In this document: positions 51,285 through 59,800 of the stretch, one piece after another
How the letters are laid out: every line of letters begins with the position of its first letter
Numbering within the stretch: the stretch's first letter is position 1
Assembly (NCBI RefSeq): GCF_046506625.1
Contig: NZ_JBKFFP010000003.1
Span: 490,257 to 554,256 of the forward strand
DNA length: 64,000 bases
DNA from: Zhengella sedimenti
GTDB taxonomy: Bacteria; Pseudomonadota; Alphaproteobacteria; Rhizobiales; Rhizobiaceae
Direction: 5' to 3'
The notes under the pieces: generated by a model
Seen by the model: the letters and a program-made list of their open reading frames with translations, nothing else
Told to the model about the DNA's origin: nothing
The model's database searches: none
Program-made: the position numbers and the translations under genes

Positions 51285-52156
51285 TGGATTTCCTGCTCCT
51301 GCTCATCTCCACGGGACTGGTCTCGGGCGCCGCCTACGGTCTCATCGCCATGGGCTTCGCCCTGATCTACAAGTCGACGGGCGTGGTGAACTTCGCCCAG
51401 GGCGAACTGGTCATGCTGACCGCGTACATCTCGTTCACCCTCTACACGACATTCAACCTGTCCTTCTTCCCGCTGATCCTGGTCACCATTCCCATCTCGA
51501 TGTTCATCGGGCTGGTGCTGGAGCGCGTCTTCATCCGGCCGATGCTGGGCGAACCGGTCTTTGCCATCGTGATGGTCACCGTGGGTCTCGCGGTCGTGCT
51601 GCGCGGCATCACGATCATGATCTGGGGTCCCGACCCGTTCAATTTCAATGCCGGTATCGCCACCGACGTCGTCTATGTGGGTTCCGTGCCGTTCTATCCG
51701 GCGCAACTCTACCTGATCGGCGCACTCCTCGTCATGACCGCCGGCGGCTGGGCCTTCCTGCGCTTCAGCCGCATGGGCATCGCCATGCGCGCGGTGGCCT
51801 CCAACGAAACGGCGGCGCTGCTCGTCGGCATCAGCGTGAGCCGCATCCACGCGGTCGCCTGGATGCTGTCGGCGGCAATTGCCTCGGTGGCCGGCGTCCT
51901 TTTCGCCGCCAATTACAAGCTGGCACCGGACCTCTGGTTCCAGGGCCTCAAGTCGTTCCCGGCGGTGATCCTGGGCGGGCTTGATTCCGTCATCGGCTCG
52001 GCGCTGGCCGGTCTCATCATCGGCGTGGTCGAGAACCTGTTCCAGGGCTATGTCGGCCAGGGCCTGCGGGAGATTTCCGGCTTCGTCATCATCATCATCG
52101 TGCTGATGGTCCGTCCCTTCGGACTGTTCGGCAGCAAGGAAATCGAGCGGGTCTGA
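51284..52156 (+). CDS. livH: Branched-chain-type ABC transporter permease (LivH-like)
   Basis: The 290-residue membrane protein with about eight hydrophobic segments has the LivH features GAAYGLIAMGFALIYKSTGVVNFAQGE at the first helices and GGLDSVIGSALAGLIIGVVEN near the end. The start overlaps the ligase stop by one base (TGATG) and its stop overlaps the next permease gene in the same way. Confidence 0.9.
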   Translation: MDFLLLLISTGLVSGAAYGLIAMGFALIYKSTGVVNFAQGELVMLTAYISFTLYTTFNLSFFPLILVTIPISMFIGLVLERVFIRPMLGEPVFAIVMVTVGLAVVLRGITIMIWGPDPFNFNAGIATDVVYVGSVPFYPAQLYLIGALLVMTAGGWAFLRFSRMGIAMRAVASNETAALLVGISVSRIHAVAWMLSAAIASVAGVLFAANYKLAPDLWFQGLKSFPAVILGGLDSVIGSALAGLIIGVVENLFQGYVGQGLREISGFVIIIIVLMVRPFGLFGSKEIERV

Positions 52157-53202
52157 TGCGGACGGGTCATTTCAAGGAAACAACCGGACAACTGATCGCG
52201 CTGAGCGACAGCAAGGTCGTGTGGTCCTTCGTCGGCCTCCTCTTCCTCGCAGGGCTCGTGGCACCCTTCATCCTCGGCAACTACCAGATCACGCTGCTGG
52301 TGACGACGCTGATCGCCATCGTCGGCGCCGTCGGGCTGAACATGCTGACCGGCACGACCGGGCTCATTTCGCTGGGCCAGGCCGGGTTCCTGGCCATCGG
52401 CGCCTACACCAATGCCATATTGCTGGCCGACTACGGCTGGCCGGTATGGCTGAGCCTGCCGGCAAGCGGCGTCGTGGCCGCCCTGATCAGCATCCTGGTC
52501 GGCGTGCCGTCGCTGCGGCTCAAGGGGCTGTATCTGGCCATCACGACGCTGGCCTTCGCGTTCATCGTCAACCACGTCATCCTCTATGCCGAGGACCTGA
52601 CGCACGGGCCGAACGGCATCTTCGTCTCGGGCGCCAGCCTGTTCGGGTTCAACGTCCAGCGCGGCAACCCGCTCTACTACCTGACCTTCGCGGTGACGGT
52701 GATCGTGGTCTTCGCGGCGCTCAACATCCAGCGTTCGCGGGTCGGCCGGGCCTGGATGGCGATCCGCGACCATGACATCGCCGCCCGCGTGATGGGCGTC
52801 GACCTGGTGCGCTACAAGCTCTATGCCTTCATGGTGAGTTCGTTCATCGTCGGCCTGGCCGGGGCGTTGATCTCCCTGCAGATCCGGTTCGTCAACATCG
52901 ACGTCTTCGCACTGATCCTGTCCATCGAGGCGCTCGCCATCATCATCCTGGGCGGCCTGGGATCGATCGCCGGGGCAATCCTCGGCGCCATCTTCCTGAC
53001 GCTCCTGCCCGAGGCGATCCGCATCTTCTTCGCGCTGTTCACCGACCCGGGCTCGAGCTTCTACACGACCTATGTCTACGAAATCCGCGGCGTCGCCTAT
53101 GGTGTCGTCATCATCGCGTTTTTGCGTCTCAAGCCGGAGGGCCTGATCGGCCTCTGGCGCGATTTCCGCAAATACTGGAGCAACTGGCCGCTCGCCTACT
53201 AG
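52156..53202 (+). CDS. livM: Branched-chain-type ABC transporter permease (LivM-like)
   Basis: The 348-residue membrane protein has the LivM features GLNMLTGTTGLISLGQAGFLAIGAY, GVPSLRLKGLYLAITTLAF and IILGGLGSIAGAILGA. About nine to ten hydrophobic segments are visible. With the LivH-type protein it forms the membrane channel of the transporter. A 41-bp gap containing GGAGG precedes the binding-protein gene. Confidence 0.9.
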   Translation: MRTGHFKETTGQLIALSDSKVVWSFVGLLFLAGLVAPFILGNYQITLLVTTLIAIVGAVGLNMLTGTTGLISLGQAGFLAIGAYTNAILLADYGWPVWLSLPASGVVAALISILVGVPSLRLKGLYLAITTLAFAFIVNHVILYAEDLTHGPNGIFVSGASLFGFNVQRGNPLYYLTFAVTVIVVFAALNIQRSRVGRAWMAIRDHDIAARVMGVDLVRYKLYAFMVSSFIVGLAGALISLQIRFVNIDVFALILSIEALAIIILGGLGSIAGAILGAIFLTLLPEAIRIFFALFTDPGSSFYTTYVYEIRGVAYGVVIIAFLRLKPEGLIGLWRDFRKYWSNWPLAY

Positions 53203-53243
53203 CCGGAGCATCCGGCAGGCGGGCAAACAAAGTGGAGGAAACC

Positions 53244-54413
53244 ATGAAGACCAGACTGCTTACGCTTGCCGCAATGCTGCTCGCCTCGACAGCGGTTCAT
53301 GCCGCCGATCCGGGCGTGACGGATACCGAAATCAGGATCGGTGACGTGAACATCATGACCGGACCGGCCTCCTTCATCGGGCGCGCCGTGGCCGCCGGCT
53401 CCAAGATCGCCGCCTCGGAGGTCAACGAGAACGGTGGCGTCAACGGACGCAAGATCACGGTGATCACCGAGGATGACGGCTACGTGCCGGCCCGCTCCTT
53501 CCAGGCGCTCACCAAGCTGATCGAGGTGGACGGCATCTTCGCGCTGAACGGCACGTCCGGCACGGCCAACGTGCTGGCCATGATGCCGCTCATCGAGGAA
53601 AACAACCTGCCGACCGTGGTCACGACGGCGCCGAACGAACTGGTCTACGAGCCGGTCCGTCCGTCGGTCTTCACCGTGGGCGCCAGCTATTCGGACGCCT
53701 TCTATGCCCAGCTGAAATACATCCACGAGAACCTGGAGCCGGAAAACCCGGTCTATGGCCTGATCCGCCAGGACGACGATTTCGGCGTCGCCGTCGAGCA
53801 CGGCTACAAGCGGGCTGTGGAGGAATTCGGGGTCACGGATGCCGTCCAGGTCCGCTTCAAGAAGGGAACCAGCAACTTCGCCGCCGAAGTGGCGCAGATG
53901 AAACAGGCCGGCGTCAACGTGCTGGCCAATGGCGGCATCATCGCCGGCGCGGCCAACATCCTCAGCGAGGCGCGCAAGCTGGGCATGGACATGCAGGTCG
54001 CCTCGGTGTGGAGCGAGAACATGCCGCCGTCGGTCAACCTTTCCGCCCCCGCCGGCTATGACTACCTGGTGGCCGACTACGTGGCGCTGAGCGGTCCCGC
54101 CGTCGACGCCTTCATGGAGAAGGCGAAGAAATACCTCTCCGAAGACGAGCTTTCGGCGATCAACCGCTACACCTTCGTGACCTATGTCGGCCTGAAGGCG
54201 CTGGCGGCGGCGATGGGCGAGTGCGGGCAGGAACTGACCCGTGCCTGCACCATCGAGAAGCTGCGTGCGATGAAGGACTTCGATACCGAGGGCCTGAGCG
54301 CGCCGCTGAGCTTCGACAACGAGAAGCAGCTTTCGGGGACGGCGGTTGCGGTCTACCAGCTCAACGCTGCCGACAAGACCTTCAAGGCGCTCACCGACTT
54401 CGCCGAATACTGA
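53244..54413 (+). CDS. Periplasmic substrate-binding protein, LivK/AmiC type
   Basis: The 389-residue protein has a Sec signal peptide (MKTRLLTLAAMLLASTAVHA, cut before ADPGVTD) and the two-lobed type 1 fold, with the early segment EIRIGDVNIMTGPASFIG and VNENGGVNGRKI. The ATG at 53244 follows GGAGGAAACC; the GTG at 53232 lies within that site. It captures the transporter's cargo in the periplasm. The adjacent acyl-CoA ligase suggests an acid; binding residues cannot be assigned by eye. Confidence 0.9.
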   Translation: MKTRLLTLAAMLLASTAVHAADPGVTDTEIRIGDVNIMTGPASFIGRAVAAGSKIAASEVNENGGVNGRKITVITEDDGYVPARSFQALTKLIEVDGIFALNGTSGTANVLAMMPLIEENNLPTVVTTAPNELVYEPVRPSVFTVGASYSDAFYAQLKYIHENLEPENPVYGLIRQDDDFGVAVEHGYKRAVEEFGVTDAVQVRFKKGTSNFAAEVAQMKQAGVNVLANGGIIAGAANILSEARKLGMDMQVASVWSENMPPSVNLSAPAGYDYLVADYVALSGPAVDAFMEKAKKYLSEDELSAINRYTFVTYVGLKALAAAMGECGQELTRACTIEKLRAMKDFDTEGLSAPLSFDNEKQLSGTAVAVYQLNAADKTFKALTDFAEY

Positions 54414-54427
54414 GGCTGACACCGTCG

Positions 54428-54450
54428 CAGGCCCGCCCCCGGCGGGCCTG
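54428..54450 (+). terminator. Strong hairpin after the binding-protein gene
   Basis: CAGGCCCGCC-CCC-GGCGGGCCTG is a perfect 10-bp stem with a 3-nt loop, 14 nt after the stop. There is no T-tract. It may protect the binding-protein mRNA end and reduce read-through into the next gene. Confidence 0.6.
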
Positions 54451-54475
54451 TGACCCAAGGGCTGGAGAAAGAGCG

Positions 54476-55423
54476 ATGCCAATTCCCGCGGCATGGGAAG
54501 GCCGGTTGCGCCTTCCTGTCATTTCGGCGCCGATGTTCCTGATATCGGGTCCGGACCTGGTTGCCGGGGCCTGCAATGCCGGCGTCGTCGGCAGCTTTCC
54601 AGCGCTCAACCAGCGCTCCAGCCAGGGCTATGCGGACTGGCTGGACGAGATCGCCGGACGCCTGCAGCCGGATGCCGCGCCCTTCGGCGTCAACCTGGTC
54701 GTGCATCGCAGCAATCCGCGTCTTGAAGCGGACCTGGCGATCACGGTCGACAGGAAGGTGCCGCTCGTCATCACGTCGCTGGGGCTCAACCAGGACCTTG
54801 TGAAGGCTGTCCAGGGCTATGGCGGCCTTGTGTTTCACGATGTGACCAACCTGAAATTCGCCGAAAAGGCCGCCGCTGCCGGTGTCGACGGGCTCATCGC
54901 GGTCGCCTATGGCGCAGGCGGCCATGCCGGCCTGATCTCGCCTTTCGCGGCCATGCAGGAAATGCGCGCGATCTTCGACGGCACGCTGGTGCTGGCGGGC
55001 GCGATCTCGACCGGGCGGCAGGTGGCGGCCGCAAGGCTCATGGGCGCCGACATGGTCTACATGGGCACGCGCTTCATGGCCACGGCAGAGAGCATGGCGG
55101 TGCCGCGCCAGCGCGAAATGATCCTCGAAGCCAGGGCCGCGGACATCGTCTACACGCCCGCCGTCAGCGGCGTGCCGGGCAACTTCCTGCGCGCAAGCCT
55201 TGCCGAGGCGGGCCGCGATCCCGACGACCTGTCGCCGCCGCGCGAACTGGATTTCGGAACCGGGGACGCCAAGGCCTGGCGCGACCTCTGGGCCGCAGGC
55301 CAGGGCGTGGGCGCCATCGGCGACATGCCGGGCGTCGCCGGCCTGTGCGAGCAAATGGCGGCGGAATACCGGGAAGCCATGCACCTTGCCGCCAACGACC
55401 CGTTCGGCAAGTCCCTTTCCTGA
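54476..55423 (+). CDS. NAD(P)H-dependent flavin oxidoreductase / nitronate monooxygenase family
   Basis: The 315-residue TIM-barrel FMN protein starts LRLPVISAPMFLISGPDLV and has AYGAGGHAG, the loop with the family His, then AGAISTGRQVAAARLMGADMVYMGTRF for phosphate binding. Members oxidise alkyl nitronates or reduce quinones and enoyl compounds. GGAGAAAGAGCG precedes the ATG. It lies downstream of the hairpin, at the end of the transporter operon; related genes are common in acyl-CoA loci without a proved role. Confidence 0.87.
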   Translation: MPIPAAWEGRLRLPVISAPMFLISGPDLVAGACNAGVVGSFPALNQRSSQGYADWLDEIAGRLQPDAAPFGVNLVVHRSNPRLEADLAITVDRKVPLVITSLGLNQDLVKAVQGYGGLVFHDVTNLKFAEKAAAAGVDGLIAVAYGAGGHAGLISPFAAMQEMRAIFDGTLVLAGAISTGRQVAAARLMGADMVYMGTRFMATAESMAVPRQREMILEARAADIVYTPAVSGVPGNFLRASLAEAGRDPDDLSPPRELDFGTGDAKAWRDLWAAGQGVGAIGDMPGVAGLCEQMAAEYREAMHLAANDPFGKSLS

Positions 55424-55746
55424 CAGGCATATTCCCGTTTTCTTGCGATCCATGCCGCGGGCCCTGCCTGCTGCTCCGGGGTCCCGGCCTTTCCCGGAAT
55501 CCGCAAGCATCGAGACGGCCGCCGTGCTGGCCCGGACGAGGCTGCGGTTTCGTATCTGAAACAGTTTTAATATATATAAAATGCGAGATATCGCCGATTG
55601 ACAATCTGGCGCTGAGCGCGCCATGCCCCATATATGGGCAATTGCAAGCCTGCCCGGATGTTCACGGCCAATCTCTGGCGGATGTTCTAGGACGGGCAAC
55701 GGCGAGCCGGGAACGGGGACGACCTGATCGTGGAGAGCAGCAATTG
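55424..55746. promoter_or_regulatory. Intergenic region upstream of the LuxR-type gene
   Basis: This 323-bp gap has no convincing gene. It contains an AT-rich patch (TTTTAATATATATAAAA, about 55565-55581), a TTGACA hexamer at 55598, and the 12-bp palindrome CCCATATATGGG at 55627-55638, about 110 bp before the LuxR-type ATG. The palindrome is a candidate operator, possibly for autoregulation. Confidence 0.4.
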
Positions 55747-56337
55747 ATGACGGCCGAGCAGGGGATTCTGGCCGCGAAGATCCGGGACATGTGCGAGGCC
55801 GCCAGGAGCCTCGGCCTGCATTATGCCGTATTGGACAGCGCAGGCGCCGTGGCCGGTGAAACCAGCGGCGACAAGGACGTCCTGCCTCGGCTTGCGCAAT
55901 GTTTTTCCGGCTCGCTGGGTCGTTCATCCGGCGGGGATCCGGCTTCGGCCCGCAACTGGGAGAACCTGGACGACTGGCTGCCGCGCGCCGGCCTCATCGA
56001 GAACGGCAGCGGGGAGATCGTGCATTACGGGTTCCTGCCTCCGCCGGAAGAGGCGCGCCAGGGCCGGGAGCCGCCGCGCATTGTCGCCGTGTGGCGGAAC
56101 TACAGCCCGGACCAGGGCGCATACCGCGATCCGGCGGTCGTCGCGCTTTACGGCTTGGCGCCCCTGGAGGCGCGCATTGCCTCGGCGATTGCCGACGGCG
56201 AGACGGTTGCAGGCATTGCCAGGGATTTCGGAATCTCGGAATCGACGGTGCGTGCGCGCCTGAAAAAGATCTTCAAGAAGACCGGCACGAAGACGCAGCA
56301 CCAGCTGACGGTGCTGGTCTGGCGGTTGCGCGTGTAA
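55747..56337 (+). CDS. LuxR-type (GerE) helix-turn-helix regulator
   Basis: The 196-residue protein ends in a LuxR DNA-binding domain: YGLAPLEARIASAIADGETVAGIARDFGISESTVRARLKKIFKKTG, with the recognition helix at SESTVRARLKKIF. The N-terminal 120 residues look like a small sensor (HYAVLDSAGAVAGE, then NWENLDDWLPRAG), possibly PAS-like, without a phospho-acceptor site of the receiver type. The ATG follows GGAGAGCAGCAATTG. It stands alone before the giant surface protein gene and may control it. Confidence 0.82.
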   Translation: MTAEQGILAAKIRDMCEAARSLGLHYAVLDSAGAVAGETSGDKDVLPRLAQCFSGSLGRSSGGDPASARNWENLDDWLPRAGLIENGSGEIVHYGFLPPPEEARQGREPPRIVAVWRNYSPDQGAYRDPAVVALYGLAPLEARIASAIADGETVAGIARDFGISESTVRARLKKIFKKTGTKTQHQLTVLVWRLRV

Positions 56338-56873
56338 GGCTGCGCCAGGGCCAGGCCGGCCTATCCACGATCATTGCCCGATCTGCTGTGCCTGCCGGCG
56401 GCACATGCGCTTGCCTTGTCCGCCGGCCGTGCAGCCCGGACATGCCGGCATTCCCGGCATGGTCGTTAATCATATCATTAAAATTTGCAGTACGTACCCA
56501 TTTGGGAGTTTCCCACCTGCAATGATTTATGTTTCCTTAAGCATATAAGAAAAAACAAAGGTGTTGGGTTCAACTAAAAAGTGTAGGGGCGTACGGGTGG
56601 AGGCTGAATGTTTTCTCCTCTGTGGTTGCAGAGGAAACTTCTGAAACTACGTGACAATCGGACGATGCAACCGCTGGCGCCCTGGCGCGCCGGTGGCAGG
56701 GATGGCTTTTGCCTTGCGTCCGGACGCACAATCGGGGGTTTCTCTCATCTCTCATGGCTGGCCGGGCCTGCAATGGCCTGGCAAGCGCGCCCTGCGCTTG
56801 CAGGAAGGCGCGCCGGACCGGCCAGTCGGGCCGACTTTCAGATCTCGCCCCGTGAATATTTTGGAGGGCAGCC
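56338..56873. promoter_or_regulatory. 536-bp AT-rich intergenic region before the giant surface protein
   Basis: No supportable gene is present. Features seen are a perfect hairpin CATGCCGG-CATTC-CCGGCATG at 56441-56461 (possible end of the LuxR-type transcript), an AT-rich stretch from about 56462 to 56580, overlapping inverted repeats around TGGGA-GTT-TCCCA near 56505, and GGAGG at 56863-56867, ideally spaced from the ATG at 56874. The low G+C content compared with all surroundings suggests a complex promoter. Confidence 0.5.
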
Positions 56874-59800
56874 ATGACAATTCTAGGTCCGATCTATCCC
56901 GCGCCGGGAGGCAACACGTTCAGCAGTGACGGCGGAAATCCGGGTCGTGACGGAGGCGTCGTCTTCACCTTCGACAACCTGAACACCACCGACTACAGCA
57001 ATTTCTGGTGGGGCCTGACCGGGATGGGCCTGGCCATGGACGGTTCCATCGACCAGGCCTTGGAGACATTGTCCTTTGATTCGATAATTGGCGGTCAGCA
57101 GGTTGCTGTTTGGGTTGGCCAGACGAGCGCGCCCGGGATTGCCGGCACGGTCTATACCCGGCTGGTGGCCACGATCGAAAGCGGATCGGGTGGGGCGGTA
57201 TGGGAACTGGCGAGTGATGACGGCCTGTCCGGAGGTCCGGGCCAGGTAATCGACCTCGACGAGACGGTGACCGGCTTTACTGTCCGGATCGAATTGCAGG
57301 CGAGTTTCGATTCGTCCTTTGCCACATATGATTCCTTCCTTGATTTCTATGACAACAACTCAACCGGGGATTCCGGCGCGATCAGCGAATTCGGCGGGAC
57401 GTTCTTCGCCGAGCCGAGCGACACTACACCCCCCGCAGAACCGACCGTCGACCCGCTTTATTCCGGCGCCGACACCGCGCCCGTGATCACCGGCACGGCC
57501 TCCACCGAGGCCGGCGTGACCACCACGGTGAGCGTGGGCGGCGCGACATGGACCGTGACGCCGGACGGCGCCGGCAACTGGACCCTCGACCTTTCGACGC
57601 CGCCCGACAGCGGCACCTACAGCCCTGAAACCCAGGGCTTCAACGACGTCACCGTCACCTCGACAGATGCGGCTGGAAACACATCCAGCGACACCTCTTC
57701 CAACGAACTGGAGATTAACATCATGGCCCCTTCGATCGTTTCCGTCACGTCTTCTTCTCCAGTGATCAGCGAAGCCGATGCCTCCACCGGCACGATCACC
57801 ATCACCGTGGTGTTCGACCAGTCGATGAACACCCAGCCGACGGTGACGCCGGTCATCAGCTTCCCGGATGAAGACCCGTCATCGACCATCAGCTACGTCT
57901 CCGGTTCCTGGAGCACGACGACCAGCGCAAACGACACCTATACCTTCACCTTCTCGGTGACCGACGCCAATATCGACCTGTCGGATGTGGACGTGGAGAT
58001 CACCAATGCGCGCAGCTTCACCGGCGACAACCTGCCCGACACGACGGTCATCGACGTTTTCTCCATCGACACGCTGATTGCCGATGTGCCGGCCGCGCCG
58101 GACCTGGTGGCGGCGTCCGATTCCGGCGACAGCGACAGCGACGACCTGACCAATGACAACACGCCGACATTCGACGTGGCCATTCCCGCCACGGGCCTTG
58201 AGGTGGGCGACACGGTCGAACTGATCGACACCAGCAATGGCGACGCGGTCATCGCCACCTATACGATCAATGGCAGCGAACTCGGCACCACGATCCAGCT
58301 GACCGCCTCCACGCTGGCCGATGGCGACCACACCATCGCCGTGCGCTTCTCCGACCCGGCCGGCAACACGCGCACCGGCACGGAACTCACGGTGGACGTG
58401 GACACGACGGTTCCGAGCCTTGCGGCGCCGGACCTCGTGGTGGCTTCGGACAGCGGAAGCAGCGACAGCGACAACCTGACGAACGACACGACGCCGACCT
58501 TCTCCGTCGACGTGTCCGGGGCGGAAGCCGGCGACGTGGTCGAACTCCTGGTCGGAGGCGCCTCACTTTCGCCGGCCGTGACCTATACCGTTACAGGTTC
58601 CGAGACAGGACCGGTGGAACTGACCGCCGGCACGCTTTCCGGCGATGCCAGCTATGATTTCACCGTCCAGATAACGGATGCGGCGGGTAACTCCTTCACG
58701 TCGCCGGCCACCACGATCACGCTGGACACGACGGTTCCGGCGCCGGGCGTTGCGCTGGCGACCGACAGCGGCGTTGCCGCCGACGGCCAGACCAATGACG
58801 CGACGGTGAACGTGNNNNNNNNNNNNNNNNNNNNNNNNNNNNNNNNNNNNNNNNNNNNNNNNNNNNNNNNNNNNNNNNNNNNNNNNNNNNNNNNNNNNNN
58901 NNNNNNNNNNNNNTACAATGTGGCGGTCCGCCAGACCGACGATGCGGGCAACACGTCTGCGGAGACGACCGCGACCTATGAACTGGACACCACCGTTGCC
59001 AATCCGGTGGCGCCGGATCTGATCAGCGACCTGGCAAATGACACGGGATCGAGTAACTCAGACGACGTCACCAACAATGACAGCCCTCAATTCATCATCA
59101 ATCTGAGCCCCCCCGGCGTCGGCACACTGGAAGCGGGCGACATCGTGCAGCTTACAAGCGGCGGCGTTGTCTACGGCGAATACGTTGCCACCGGTTTAGA
59201 GGGCAATTCGATCACGATTGCCGTAGGCGATACGGTTCCCGGTTCCTCAACCGTCGTGGCAACAAGCCTTCCGGAAGGCACGACGAGCCTGGCCACCACG
59301 GTCATCGATCCGGCCGGCAACACTTCGACCGGTCCAACCCTTGACGTAACCCTCGACACGACCATCGCGACGCTTGGGGCGCCGGACCTGGTGCCGGCCT
59401 CCGATTCCGGCGACAGCGACAGCGACAACCTGACCAATGACGACACGCCGACCTTCTCGATTGACGTATCCGGCGCGGAAGCCGGCGACGTGGTCGAACT
59501 GCTGGTGGGAGGCGCCTCTCTTTCGCCGGCCGTGACCTATGTCGTGACCGGCTCGGAGACTGGACCGGTGGAGCTGACCGCCGGCACGCTTTCCGGCGAT
59601 GGCAGCTATGACTTCACCGTCTCGATCACGGATGCGGCGGGCAATACGACGACGTCGCCGGCCACCACGATCACGGTGGACACGACGGCACCCGTTGCGC
59701 CCGTCATCACGGGCACCACGCACGACACCCTTGGCGATGGCATCAACGATGCCACGCCCACCATTTCCGGCACGGGTGAGGCCGGGGCCACGGTCACGGT

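Noticed and set aside
47849..54413. A leucine/isoleucine/valine uptake system taken at face value
   Set aside because: An acyl-CoA ligase sits within the operon and acyl-CoA genes surround it, so a carboxylic acid cargo is at least as likely; only the transporter family is asserted.
56608..56877. 89-codon frame just before the giant gene
   Set aside because: Composition looks random (Trp/Arg-rich), it overlaps the giant gene's start, and the ribosome site at 56863 serves the latter.
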